Below are positions 56,447-64,000 of a stretch of DNA of 64,000 nucleotides, in pieces. The notes below the pieces were generated by a model. It was not told the DNA's origin. It did not search any database and saw only the letters and a program-made list of their open reading frames with translations. Numbering within the stretch: position 1 is the stretch's first letter; the number at the start of each line of letters is the position of its first letter. The stretch is from an uncultured Sphingomonadaceae bacterium (GTDB lineage Bacteria > Pseudomonadota > Alphaproteobacteria > Sphingomonadales > Sphingomonadaceae): NCBI GenBank assembly GCA_947497455.1, contig CANMGU010000001.1:558001-622000 (forward strand). Direction: 5' to 3'. A program made the position numbers and the translations under genes.

Positions 56447-57054
56447 TATAGTCCTCCAGCTTGTTTGGCTTTATCACGATAGGCGCGGATGGCTTTGGAT
56501 GCCTCCGCCTGATCTTCTCCGTCACGGGTTTGTCCGCGCACGAGATCTTCTGGATCCGCGATCATTGCGGCCATGGTGCTGTTTACACCACAACCATAGT
56601 TCTCGCTGGTACGAGCCTGAAAATCGGTATGGCTACGATTGCTCCAATCTGGGCAACCGGGAACGCTTGCAGTAGACCGCGACACGACGACACGCATCGT
56701 ACCGCTGGGAATTTCACCCTCAGTAACAGGGGCGATTTCGCTGATCAACAATCCCTTTTGTGCCGCCAGGGCTTCGACAGCGCCGCGAGCCGATGCTCCA
56801 GCGTTGAAGCTAGGATCGTCGATTGCGATACGGTCGCCATAACCAAGCTCGAGTGCATCAAACCAGCCAGCAAGGCGGCGAAGTTCACCAGAAGGCAGCG
56901 ATCCAGATCCGGCCGTATTGACGTCCAGAACAAAGTGGGATCGCGTTACGACGGGTTGCCGCTCGCTATTTACACTGCGGTTAGCGGTGGTGCTGCCACA
57001 GGCCGCGACAGACAGTCCGAGAGCGGTTACAACGGCTATAGAAACAAAACGCAT
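56446..57054 (-). CDS. cpaD: Tad pilus lipoprotein CpaD
   Basis: A 202-residue envelope lipoprotein with a lipobox ending Val-Ala-Ala-Cys (Cys19). The CpaD family segments are 'PSGELRRLAGWFDALELGYGDRIAIDDP' (about 55-82) and the C-terminal 'GCPDWSNRSH' and 'NYGCGVNSTMAAMIADPEDLVRGQ'. CpaD is thought to act with the CpaC secretin at the outer membrane. The two Cys of the last block probably form a disulphide. Lies 21 bases after cpaC and overlaps cpaE. Confidence 0.93.
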   Translation of the reverse strand: MRFVSIAVVTALGLSVAACGSTTANRSVNSERQPVVTRSHFVLDVNTAGSGSLPSGELRRLAGWFDALELGYGDRIAIDDPSFNAGASARGAVEALAAQKGLLISEIAPVTEGEIPSGTMRVVVSRSTASVPGCPDWSNRSHTDFQARTSENYGCGVNSTMAAMIADPEDLVRGQTRDGEDQAEASKAIRAYRDKAKQAGGL

Positions 57055-57075
57055 GATGTATTCTCCTCAAACGGA

Positions 57076-58716
57076 CTATTTGTCAAAACTGAAACCGGGA
57101 GCAGCGCCGCCAGATTTCTTTGATTTTTTAGCGGATTTACTGACCTTTGGTGCAGTCAAGCTGCCAAGAGCCGGGCCGCTGTTTACTGGCGGTGCTACCG
57201 AAGGTTTCGGGCGGTCGCCTTCACCGGTTGAACTGTGCCGGTTCATAATGACCCGCTCAAAATCATTGGCTTGTTTGAAGCCATCGGTGGGAAGGACAAT
57301 GTCGCTATCGTTCACCGGCTTGACCAGATAAGGTGTCACCACAATCATCAGTTCGGTTTCGTTTTTGCGATATCCGTCTGATTTGAACAGATTGCCAAGA
57401 ACGGGAACATCAGCCAGGCCCGGCGTCTTGTCGATCGCCGAGTTATAGGTGTTTTGCATCAGTCCAGCGATCATAAAGCTCTCGCCAGAACCCAGTTCAA
57501 CAGTTGTCTCCGCTTCACGGGTGGAAATGGCTGGAATTTCAAAGCCGTTGATCCGCACGGCGCCGTTGGAAGAAATTTCCGAAACGCTTGGCTTGACCCG
57601 GATCGAGATCCGTCCGTTGGACAAAACGGTTGGTGTATAAGAGAGGCTAACACCAAAGTCCTGATAGGTTACGCTGACATCACCCAGTCCGGTTGAAACC
57701 GGGATCGGAAAACGCCCACCTGCAAGAAATGTTGCAGTTTCGCCAGAAATTGTGGTGAGATTAGGTGACGCAAGTGTTGTCGCGAGACCTACACGTTCCG
57801 ATACATCCAGCGCGGTTGCAATGTCCAAACCGAACAGACGTCCTGCTGCAGTGATGGTATCGAGACCGGTTGCCTGGTTGAAGTTAAAGGCTGTACCGCC
57901 TTGGGTAACAAACTGACCTGTTGCCGTATTGAACGGTAGCGAGATTGAACCAGCCGGAAGTCCGAACAGGTTCGATGCATCCAGAGTTGGAAAACCAGTG
58001 GTATCGAAATCTGTAATCGAACCAAAGTTCCGGCCACGTGCCACACCGAAGAGGAAGCCTCCAGTATTGTCACGGGTCAGAACATTGCCATTGATATTCT
58101 TGGCGAGTGAACGGCTGACTTCAGCAAAACGAACTTTCAGGTTAACCTGCATGGGCGTTGCTGTTTTCAAGCGACTGACCACCCGAGTATCATTGCCGAC
58201 ATAAGCCTGTACCAGATTTTCTGCCTCTTCCGCATCGTCAGGATCGGCGATGGTTCCGGTTAGCAGAACAAAGTTGTTGGTTGTGCTGACCGAAATTCTT
58301 GCATCCGGCATGGCAAGGCCAAGCATCTGGTCGATCGACGATATTTCTGCGCCAACCGAGACTTCAGCGGAATATACGACTTTACCCGAACGGCTAGTCG
58401 CATAAAAACTGGTTTGCCCACCCGATTTACCGAAGATATATAATTGGCGAGGTGAACGAACTTGCACATCGGCAATCTTGTCCTCGGCAATGAAGATATC
58501 TTCAATTGGTGCAGGCAGAGTGATGAGCTTGCCACGGCCGACAGCAACCGAGATGCGGGACTGCGGAGCAGCAATGTTAACCGACTGCGCATTGAGCGGA
58601 GTGGTGCTATTCGCGGTGACAGCCAGTGCAAGCACAGCAGCTATTGCTGAACCCACCTTCTTCTTGGTTGATGCGCTATTCATCAAGCGATTGTTCTTTA
58701 GATACTGCGTGGACAT
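57076..58716 (-). CDS. cpaC: Tad pilus secretin CpaC/RcpA
   Basis: A 546-residue outer-membrane secretin that forms the pilus channel. A signal peptide ends near 'PLNAQS' (about residue 45). The N-terminal pilus-assembly domain (about 50-130, 'GRGKLITLPAPIEDIFIAEDKIADVQVRSPRQLYIFGKSGGQTSFYA'-type) is followed by a BON-like segment ('RISVSTTNNFVLLTGTIADP'). The secretin domain follows (about 315-480; 'GGRFPIPVSTG', 'VKPSVSEI', 'TTVELGSGESFMIAGL', 'VPVLGNLFKSD'). The Lys/Ser-rich tail is short. The start ATG at 58716 has GGAG 8 bases upstream and overlaps the cpaB stop. Confidence 0.95.
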   Translation of the reverse strand: MSTQYLKNNRLMNSASTKKKVGSAIAAVLALAVTANSTTPLNAQSVNIAAPQSRISVAVGRGKLITLPAPIEDIFIAEDKIADVQVRSPRQLYIFGKSGGQTSFYATSRSGKVVYSAEVSVGAEISSIDQMLGLAMPDARISVSTTNNFVLLTGTIADPDDAEEAENLVQAYVGNDTRVVSRLKTATPMQVNLKVRFAEVSRSLAKNINGNVLTRDNTGGFLFGVARGRNFGSITDFDTTGFPTLDASNLFGLPAGSISLPFNTATGQFVTQGGTAFNFNQATGLDTITAAGRLFGLDIATALDVSERVGLATTLASPNLTTISGETATFLAGGRFPIPVSTGLGDVSVTYQDFGVSLSYTPTVLSNGRISIRVKPSVSEISSNGAVRINGFEIPAISTREAETTVELGSGESFMIAGLMQNTYNSAIDKTPGLADVPVLGNLFKSDGYRKNETELMIVVTPYLVKPVNDSDIVLPTDGFKQANDFERVIMNRHSSTGEGDRPKPSVAPPVNSGPALGSLTAPKVSKSAKKSKKSGGAAPGFSFDK

Positions 58717-59675
58717 TATTTGTCTCCAAACTGAACTTCGCGAACGGCATCGCCGCGAGCCACTCGAACCTTTGGTCCGGCGGGAATCTCTGCTTTTGCA
58801 AGCGGTGGAGGGGTGCGCGCTTCAAAGCGTGACACTTCGCCACCGGTTGAATAGGTTGACTTCTTGGCGTTCGGCCGAGTTGCCAAAGATTTGATCAGAG
58901 CAGCTTCTTCTGCAGGATCATCAGTCTTGGGCAATTTAACCTCACCAGAGGCAATGGCTTCTTCCAGTTCAGCAGCGCTATCGGCAAGCGAGCGCAGAGA
59001 AAGGCTGATTGTGCCCAAGGTCTGGGCAACCGCAATTTTCTCGGCGATTTTCGGCGTTGCTTCAAGTGTAACCAGTTTTGCTTTTTTGGCGATCGCCTGA
59101 CCTTGGTCATTAGTGGCCTGACGAACCCGGTTGTCGGTGGCCAGCACACGAACGTTGCGAATGACGGTCTCGGACACTTTCAATTCTGGTCCGTCGCCTT
59201 TAACCGACTGGGTGAGCATCAGATCGACGCGGTCGCCAGGAAATACAAATCCGGCGACGCCGGTCAGACCGGAAACTGGAATGGTGACCGCACGCATGCC
59301 AGGGCCAAGCGCGGCGGCAAGAAAGCCGCGATCACCAGGACTAACAATAGCGCCCTTTGTGAGAGGCTGACCAGCAGTAATGGCGTTGCGGACAACTGTA
59401 CCGTGAAGGGACTCGATATTCGTACCTTCTTTTGCGAAATAGGCTTCCTCAACCAGTTCTTCCGGCCAAGGCTGGAAGCTGAAGGCGTCGGGCGTAATGA
59501 TCGTACCGACAGGCAAAGCGCGTGAAGCGACGAGGACTTCTTCGCCCAGCACTTCGACTTTCTTAGCCTCTACCTGTGGTGCGGAAGCACCAGTGAACAT
59601 GTTCCTCGCGAGCAAGGCGGTGACCGCAGCCACAACCAATGCACCGATCAGCAAAATAAGTTTCTTCTTGTCCAT
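58716..59675 (-). CDS. cpaB: Tad pilus periplasmic protein CpaB/RcpC
   Basis: A 319-residue protein with an N-terminal membrane/signal helix (about 4-24). A SAF domain follows (about 50-115: 'ALPVGTIITPDAFSFQPWP', 'VRNAITAGQPLTKGAIV'), then a C-terminal RcpC domain (about 125-240: 'RAVTIPVSGLTGVAGFVFPGDRVDLMLT'-type segment, 'ETVIRNVRVLATD', 'VTLEATPKIAEKIAVAQTLGTISLSLRS'). CpaB is a periplasmic component thought to help pilus passage near the secretin. The gene has AGGAGG upstream of the ATG and overlaps cpaC. Confidence 0.94.
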   Translation of the reverse strand: MDKKKLILLIGALVVAAVTALLARNMFTGASAPQVEAKKVEVLGEEVLVASRALPVGTIITPDAFSFQPWPEELVEEAYFAKEGTNIESLHGTVVRNAITAGQPLTKGAIVSPGDRGFLAAALGPGMRAVTIPVSGLTGVAGFVFPGDRVDLMLTQSVKGDGPELKVSETVIRNVRVLATDNRVRQATNDQGQAIAKKAKLVTLEATPKIAEKIAVAQTLGTISLSLRSLADSAAELEEAIASGEVKLPKTDDPAEEAALIKSLATRPNAKKSTYSTGGEVSRFEARTPPPLAKAEIPAGPKVRVARGDAVREVQFGDK

Positions 59676-59749
59676 GACGTCTTACGCCTCCTGAATGCCC
59701 CACCCAGATCGATCACCCTGAAACGATCCGCTGGCGGTAGATTTCTCTT

Positions 59750-60223
59750 TCAAGTAAAATGGTTAAAATATCGTTCGTTAATTATCCAAAGCCCTGCAAA
59801 TGATATGGCAACTCCATATGGGACCTTTACTGGACCCTCAGTTTTTTGGATTTTCTTAGCTGTTATCATTAACAGCGTGAGCACACCGCCAGCGATCGAC
59901 ATGATCACCAGCATCTGAATTAAGGTGAGCCAATGAAGCCACAACGCAATGGCTGTAAGGAGTTTTACATCCCCACCGCCCATGGCGCCAATCGCGAACA
60001 TTCCTGCAAATATGGTAAACACGACCGTAGCGATGCCAATTTGCCACACCATGTCGGGCCAGAAACTCATGTCACTGGCGATCCAGAACACGGGCGCGCC
60101 CAATGCAATGGCCAGATTAAGTTTATTGGATATGTGACGACTCTTGATATCGGTAATTGCAGCCACGATCAGTGCAATTGCCAAGCCGCCCCAGAGCAAG
60201 TAGATGAGTTGTTCCCCGTTCAT
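59750..60223 (-). CDS. cpaA: Prepilin peptidase CpaA/TadV (A24 family)
   Basis: A 157-residue membrane aspartic peptidase that cleaves the leader of Flp-type prepilins. It has about four membrane helices. The two catalytic Asp are visible: in 'ITDIKSRHI' after the first helix, and in the family motif 'GAMGGGDVKLL'. The frame is open upstream, but ATG at 60223 gives the family N-terminus; the upstream part overlaps the divergent hydrolase. First gene of the cpaA-B-C-D-E-tadB-C order; a 74-base gap precedes cpaB. Its prepilin substrate gene is not in the window. Confidence 0.92.
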   Translation of the reverse strand: MNGEQLIYLLWGGLAIALIVAAITDIKSRHISNKLNLAIALGAPVFWIASDMSFWPDMVWQIGIATVVFTIFAGMFAIGAMGGGDVKLLTAIALWLHWLTLIQMLVIMSIAGGVLTLLMITAKKIQKTEGPVKVPYGVAISFAGLWIINERYFNHFT

Positions 60224-60284
60224 GGGAAACAGCTTTAAGAAAAATGCCTTACCAAATAGTAACCATGATGACCGGAGCCCATTT

Positions 60285-61247
60285 TTGAGTCGATCCATGC
60301 CATCTCTATTTGATCGACGATCCATTCCCAAAGACGCTGAAGAGCTGGTCTGGCATGCGCCTGATGGCTGGGCAATGCGGCAATTCGAGTGGAAGCAGCG
60401 CCGCAAGAAAAATCGCGGTTCGATCTTGTTTATGACCGGACGGGCCGATTTTTACGAAAAATATCTGGAGACATTTAACGATTTTCACGCAGCCGGGTGG
60501 AATGTTACGTCACCTGATTGGCGAGGGCAGGGCGGTTCCGGTCGTTGCGGACCGCATCCGCATGTCGGGCATATCGATGATTTTGCAACATGGATTGATG
60601 ATCTCAGCGCTTTTTACAAGCATTGGCGTGAGGAGCATAGCGGCCCTCATGTTGTCATCGGCCATAGCATGGGTGGTCATTTGGTGGCGCGCGCGCTTGC
60701 GGAGCAACGCATTCATCCGGATGCCGCCATATTATCCGCGCCCATGCTTGCGCCAGCGGGCGGCGGCATGCCCGAGTGGACCGCTCATATCCTGTCCAAG
60801 ATAATCTGTTCCTTCGGCAGGGAGAAACGCCGCGCCTGGAAAGTCAGTGAGAAGCCACTCGAACCCGAAGTGTTACGGCAGGGCTTACTTACCCATGACG
60901 CTGATCGCTATTCTGACGAATTTTTCTGGTTCAAAGAGCGACCGGATGTGCGCTTGGGACCGGCAAGTTGGCGCTGGGTGGAGAGAGCCTATTCATCTAC
61001 CCGTGGCCTTAGAAAACGTGCTTATCTTGAAGCGGTTGATACGCCGATCCTTGTTCTTGCAACCGCGGTTGATGAGTTGGTTGATCATGCGACAATCGAG
61101 AGAGCTGTCCATTTGCTACCACATGCCGAGATGAAGCTATTTGGAAAGGAATGCGCTCATGAAATTTTTCGCGAAACAGACCCTGTGCGCAATGCAGCCT
61201 TGCGCGCCAGCTTTGAATTTCTAGATAGAGTTGCACCAGCAGCATGA
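60285..61247 (+). CDS. Alpha/beta hydrolase, lysophospholipase (PldB-like) type
   Basis: A serine hydrolase of about 320 residues. The nucleophile elbow 'IGHSMGG' is at about residue 126; catalytic Asp ('TAVDELVDH') and His ('KECAHEIFRE') lie near the C-terminus. The 'GRADFYEKY' and 'PDWRGQGGSGR' segments are typical of the PldB/monoacylglycerol-lipase-like family. No signal peptide is seen, so it is probably cytoplasmic. Start choice: TTG at 60285 has GGAG exactly 7 bases upstream; the usual ATG at 60297 (4 codons later) is the alternative. It is divergent from cpaA. The FAD oxidoreductase gene follows closely and may be co-transcribed. Confidence 0.87.
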   Translation: MSRSMPSLFDRRSIPKDAEELVWHAPDGWAMRQFEWKQRRKKNRGSILFMTGRADFYEKYLETFNDFHAAGWNVTSPDWRGQGGSGRCGPHPHVGHIDDFATWIDDLSAFYKHWREEHSGPHVVIGHSMGGHLVARALAEQRIHPDAAILSAPMLAPAGGGMPEWTAHILSKIICSFGREKRRAWKVSEKPLEPEVLRQGLLTHDADRYSDEFFWFKERPDVRLGPASWRWVERAYSSTRGLRKRAYLEAVDTPILVLATAVDELVDHATIERAVHLLPHAEMKLFGKECAHEIFRETDPVRNAALRASFEFLDRVAPAA

Positions 61248-61260
61248 GCACAGGTTACGC

Positions 61261-62388
61261 ATGAACCGATATGATGTCGCGATTATTGGGGCAGGGATAG
61301 CAGGAGCGAGCATCGCTTCTGAAATTGCTGATCAATGCTCGGTGGTCATCCTCGAAGCAGAGGACCAGCCCGGCTATCACAGTACGGGGCGTTCAGCAGC
61401 ATTTTGGACGGAAAGCTACGGCGGGCCTCTGGTCCAGCCGCTGACGACTGCATCATTTGATTTCCTCAATGCGCCAGATGCAGCTTTTTCCGAAACCGGT
61501 TTTCTGAAAAAGCGTTGTGCGATCAATATTGGTCGCTCTGACCAGAAGCACCTCCTGGACCGGTTCGTAGATGAATTTGCGGACAGCGGGGTCACTATGG
61601 TGCCCTGGGATACCGACGACATAGTGCAGGCGGTTCCCGATATAAAGCCGGGTTGGACGCAGGCAGTCTTCGAGCCGGACTGCTGCGATATTGATGTAGC
61701 AGCCCTGCATATGGCCTATTTGCGGGATGCTAAACGCAAAGGCGCGTCTCTTCAATGTAACGCCCGTGTGGAGACATTGGTGCATGCCAAGGAAGGCTGG
61801 GTGATTCAATGTGGTGGTGGCACGGTTCACGCATCACGGATTATTAATGCGGCCGGCGCCTGGGCAACCGATATTGGAAATCTCGCCGGTGCCCTTCCAA
61901 TAGAGATTCAGCCTATGCGCAGGACCATGGTCCAGTTGCGTACTGACCCTCGTTCTTCGCCAGATATGCCGCTGGTAGTGGCATTGGACGGCGAGTTCTA
62001 TTTTAAGCCTGAAGCTGGCGGCAGCTTCTGGCTAAGTCCGCATGATGAAACACCGGTGCCCGCAAGCGACGTTGCACCGGAAGAATGGGACGTTGCGATA
62101 GCTATCGACCGATTTCAGTCGATAATGGATGTTGAGATTCAAAGCGTGAACCGCAAATGGGCAGGTCTGCGCAGCTTTGCGTCAGATCGATTGCCGGTTT
62201 ATGGATATGATCCGCAGCAGCCAGATTTCTTCTGGTTTGCTGGACAAGGTGGCTTTGGCATTCAGACCGCTCCGGCAGCGGCCAAATTGGCCAAATCCAT
62301 TTTTCTGAATGTCGAGCGGGAACCATGCGTTCAGCAGCTTGATGCATCCTTATATACCCCCTCTCGCTTTGCCGTGATGATGGCCTGA
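61261..62388 (+). CDS. FAD-dependent oxidoreductase of the D-amino-acid/glycine oxidase-like (DAO) family
   Basis: A 375-residue flavoprotein with the N-terminal FAD fingerprint 'VAIIGAGIAGASIA'. 'YHSTGRSAAFWTESYGG' (about residue 38-54) and 'RIINAAGAW' (about 195) are typical of the DAO superfamily. The C-terminal 'WFAGQGGFGIQTAPAAAKL' resembles the FAD-closing strand. The likely reaction is oxidative deamination or dehydrogenation of a small amino acid or hydroxy acid; the substrate is not evident. Start choice: ATG at 61261, since the longer frame overlaps the hydrolase. It lies 13 bases after the hydrolase stop. Confidence 0.88.
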   Translation: MNRYDVAIIGAGIAGASIASEIADQCSVVILEAEDQPGYHSTGRSAAFWTESYGGPLVQPLTTASFDFLNAPDAAFSETGFLKKRCAINIGRSDQKHLLDRFVDEFADSGVTMVPWDTDDIVQAVPDIKPGWTQAVFEPDCCDIDVAALHMAYLRDAKRKGASLQCNARVETLVHAKEGWVIQCGGGTVHASRIINAAGAWATDIGNLAGALPIEIQPMRRTMVQLRTDPRSSPDMPLVVALDGEFYFKPEAGGSFWLSPHDETPVPASDVAPEEWDVAIAIDRFQSIMDVEIQSVNRKWAGLRSFASDRLPVYGYDPQQPDFFWFAGQGGFGIQTAPAAAKLAKSIFLNVEREPCVQQLDASLYTPSRFAVMMA

Positions 62389-62477
62389 AAAATTTGGCAT
62401 TGCGTTCAGGCTCTTAAGGCGCAATAAATCCCGTGTCCGATGGGGACCGATAAAGGTGAAAAAAGGAGAGCGGTAAT

Positions 62478-62654
62478 ATGGCGCACAAATTTGAAATTTA
62501 TAAGGACAAGAAGGGCGAGTTTCGGGTTCGCTTCAAACATAATAGCGAGATCATGTTCTCGACCGAAGGTTATAAAAGCAAATCCAGCGCCAAAAATGCG
62601 ATTGCTTCCATCATCAAAAATGGCCCCAAAGCTGAAGTTGAAGACAATAGCTAA
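62478..62654 (+). CDS. DUF1508 (YegP-like) small protein
   Basis: A 58-residue protein with a single DUF1508 repeat: 'FEIYKDKKGEFRVRFKHN', then 'YKSKSSAKNAIASIIKNGP'. E. coli YegP has two such repeats; single-repeat proteins are common in alphaproteobacteria. The function is unknown. The start ATG has AAAAGGAG about 10 bases upstream. It is followed by an inverted repeat that probably ends transcription. Confidence 0.85.
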   Translation: MAHKFEIYKDKKGEFRVRFKHNSEIMFSTEGYKSKSSAKNAIASIIKNGPKAEVEDNS

Positions 62655-62680
62655 CGGACCAAGCTGATCCACAAGATTAA

Positions 62681-62710
62681 GCGTTATCCCGATTCATGGC
62701 GGGATAACGC
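62681..62710. terminator. Inverted repeat between the DUF1508 gene and rnhA
   Basis: Perfect 10-base arms GCGTTATCCC (62681-62690) and GGGATAACGC (62701-62710) with one extra G-C pair and a short loop. It lies between two convergent genes. Only short T stretches follow, so a bidirectional but weak terminator is the best reading. Confidence 0.55.
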
Positions 62711-62718
62711 ATCTTGGT

Positions 62719-63171
62719 TTACCGGCCAGCCGCGATATTCAGGGCCGCGTCGCTCGCTAGCATGTCCGCCCGTTCATTGTCGGCATCGCCAGCATGGCCT
62801 TTGACCCAGTGCCATTCGATATCGTGGCGCTCTACCGCCTCAACCAGTTGCTGCCAGAGATCCGCATTTTTGACGGGCTTTTTCGCGGCTGTGCGCCAGC
62901 CGTTTTTCTGCCAGTTAAACACCCATTTGGTGATGCCGTCTTTGACATAGGTGCTGTCGATCGACAGCTTGACCTTGCAGGGTCGCTTCAGCGCGTTGAG
63001 CGCTTCGATCGCTGCGCGTAATTCCATTCGGTTATTGGTCGTTTCCAGTTCACCACCGGAAATCTCTTTTTCGGTTTTGCCATGGCGTATCAATGCGCCC
63101 CAGCCGCCTGGACCGGGATTGCCTTTACATGCACCATCAGTGGCGATTTCGACGTAGGACAAGGCACTCAT
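62719..63171 (-). CDS. rnhA: Ribonuclease HI
   Basis: A 150-residue endonuclease that cuts the RNA strand of RNA-DNA hybrids. The catalytic carboxylates are present: Asp12 in '[12 protein letters not shown]', Glu50 in '[13 protein letters not shown]', Asp72 in 'LSIDSTYV', and a late Asp in '[11 protein letters not shown]'. The length fits RNase HI. The start ATG overlaps the homoserine kinase stop (ATGA), an arrangement (thrB-rnhA) common in alphaproteobacteria. Substrate-handle '[18 protein letters not shown]' residues are typical. Confidence 0.97.
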   Translation of the reverse strand: MSALSYVEIATDGACKGNPGPGGWGALIRHGKTEKEISGGELETTNNRMELRAAIEALNALKRPCKVKLSIDSTYVKDGITKWVFNWQKNGWRTAAKKPVKNADLWQQLVEAVERHDIEWHWVKGHAGDADNERADMLASDAALNIAAGR

Positions 63172-64000
63172 GCGGTAAATAAATCCGGATTGGTTTGATA
63201 ATATTTCAAGCGATTGAGAAAAGCGGTCGGGTCTTTGCGCGTCACCAGTGCATCGGCCGGTGTGTTGATCCAGTCATAAGCCCGGGTCAGCAGGAAGCGG
63301 AGCGCCGCGCCCCGCGCCAGCAAGGGCAGGGCAGCACGCTCGTCTGGGGTCAGATCGAATGCTTCCTCATAGCCTTCTATTAACGCGGTAGAGATATCGC
63401 GATCAAAGGTCAGGCCATCCTCTGAAAAACACCAGGCGGCGTGGGTGATCGCAACGTCATAGGCGCGAACGTCGGTGCAGGAAAAATAGAAATCGATCAA
63501 GCCAGTGACCTGGTCATCCAGCATAAGCACGTTGTCCGGAAACAAATCGGCATGAATGACGGATTTGGACAATCCGTCGGGCCAATGCGCGTCTAGATGA
63601 TCAAGTTCTGCCTCAACCTGCTCATATAATCCCGCAGCAATCGCATCGAGCCCATCGCGCCCGCAGTCAAGGGCCAGGCTGCGCCAGGTGTCATGATTCA
63701 TACTGTTGCGTCGTTCGTGAGAGAAATCCTGCAACGCATCATGCATTCGGCCTAAAGCCTGCCCGGTTGCCTTAGCTTGGTCCGGGGTTGGCATGGTTAC
63801 TGAAATGCCCGGCAGAAACTTGATCAGACAGGCAGATCGTCCGCAAAGCTGTTGTATTTTGGCGCCGGTCCGATCAGCAATCATGGGCGGTACAGAGCAG
63901 CCCTTGGCAGCCAGATGGTCCAGCATTGCGATAAAAAACGGCAGATCATCAGGGTCAACCCGCTTTTCATACAAGGTCAGAATGAAACGATCTTTGGTTG
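63168..64000 (-). CDS. thrB: Homoserine kinase (APH-fold), C-terminal part; runs off the window
   Basis: Kinase phosphorylating homoserine in threonine synthesis, of the aminoglycoside-phosphotransferase-like type. The frame continues to the window edge without a start: residues reading as '[10 protein letters not shown]' precede the apparent TTG at 63974, so that TTG is internal. Visible features: '[16 protein letters not shown]', the catalytic '[12 protein letters not shown]' loop with its Asp and Asn, and the metal-binding 'GLIDFYFSC' motif. About 277 codons are in the window, compared with about 320 for the full protein. Co-translated with rnhA. Confidence 0.93.
   Translation of the reverse strand, partial: TKDRFILTLYEKRVDPDDLPFFIAMLDHLAAKGCSVPPMIADRTGAKIQQLCGRSACLIKFLPGISVTMPTPDQAKATGQALGRMHDALQDFSHERRNSMNHDTWRSLALDCGRDGLDAIAAGLYEQVEAELDHLDAHWPDGLSKSVIHADLFPDNVLMLDDQVTGLIDFYFSCTDVRAYDVAITHAAWCFSEDGLTFDRDISTALIEGYEEAFDLTPDERAALPLLARGAALRFLLTRAYDWINTPADALVTRKDPTAFLNRLKYYQTNPDLFTA

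Noticed and set aside
60224..60406. Extended N-terminus of the CpaA prepilin peptidase
   Set aside because: It overlaps the divergent hydrolase gene, and the Cys/Ser-rich extension does not resemble the family.
63972..63974. TTG at 63974 as start of the homoserine kinase
   Set aside because: The frame continues upstream with family-like residues to the window edge, so the codon is internal.

Overview
The window looks like a chromosomal segment of an alphaproteobacterium, most likely a member of the Sphingomonadales. This is inferred from the protein style: cobaltochelatase CobS/CobT, short-form HisG, Tad/Cpa pilus genes, several TonB-type receptors, a CHAT/cyclase/two-partner-secretion locus and a membrane pyrophosphatase. 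No rRNA, tRNA, insertion sequence, integrase or CRISPR array was seen. The window starts and ends inside genes.

Layout. Positions 1-3836 (minus strand) hold an operon for a multihaem cytochrome c, a lipoprotein with two GlcG/HbpS-like domains, and the start of an unrecognised protein that leaves the window. Positions 4091-7185 encode an aldehyde dehydrogenase and an acetolactate-synthase-like ThDP enzyme. Positions 7353-9766 encode cysteinyl-tRNA synthetase and a D-2-hydroxyacid dehydrogenase. Positions 9812-27006 are the most distinctive part. Five minus-strand genes run CHAT-protease/TPR protein, CHASE2 adenylate cyclase, FecR-like exported protein, TpsB outer-membrane transporter and a 3108-residue TpsA exoprotein. 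The first three are translationally coupled. Two inverted repeats separate them from the tpsBA pair, and a perfect 16-bp palindrome lies upstream of the whole set.

Positions 27213-34545 hold a nitroreductase, cobT, a class A penicillin-binding protein, a small membrane protein, cobS, a J-domain protein and bolA. Positions 34542-39454 hold a cupin, a DUF2332 protein and the chain hisG-hisD-nusB-thiL. A H+-pyrophosphatase gene (hppA) with a strong terminator follows. Positions 41874-43963 encode a CelD/BcsL-type acyltransferase overlapping a JmjC-like cupin. Next come a small membrane protein, a TonB-type receptor with an odd Gly/Arg/Pro-rich insertion, and the chain infA-maf-RNase E/G-like-maiA-GFA-TonB receptor-marR.

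Positions 53141-60223 (minus strand) are a Tad/Cpa pilus operon, cpaA-B-C-D-E-tadB-tadC. The assembly ATPase gene cpaF/tadA and a flp pilin gene are missing from it. The end of the window has a lysophospholipase-like hydrolase, an FAD oxidoreductase, a 58-residue DUF1508 protein, rnhA and the 3' part of a homoserine kinase gene.

The candidate for an undescribed system is the CHAT/cyclase/FecR-like/TPS locus. It combines an exported caspase-like peptidase, a cAMP-producing receptor and a giant secreted adhesin whose acidic tail carries a Cys pair. A protease-controlled or second-messenger-controlled adhesin is a reasonable hypothesis but is not shown by the sequence.
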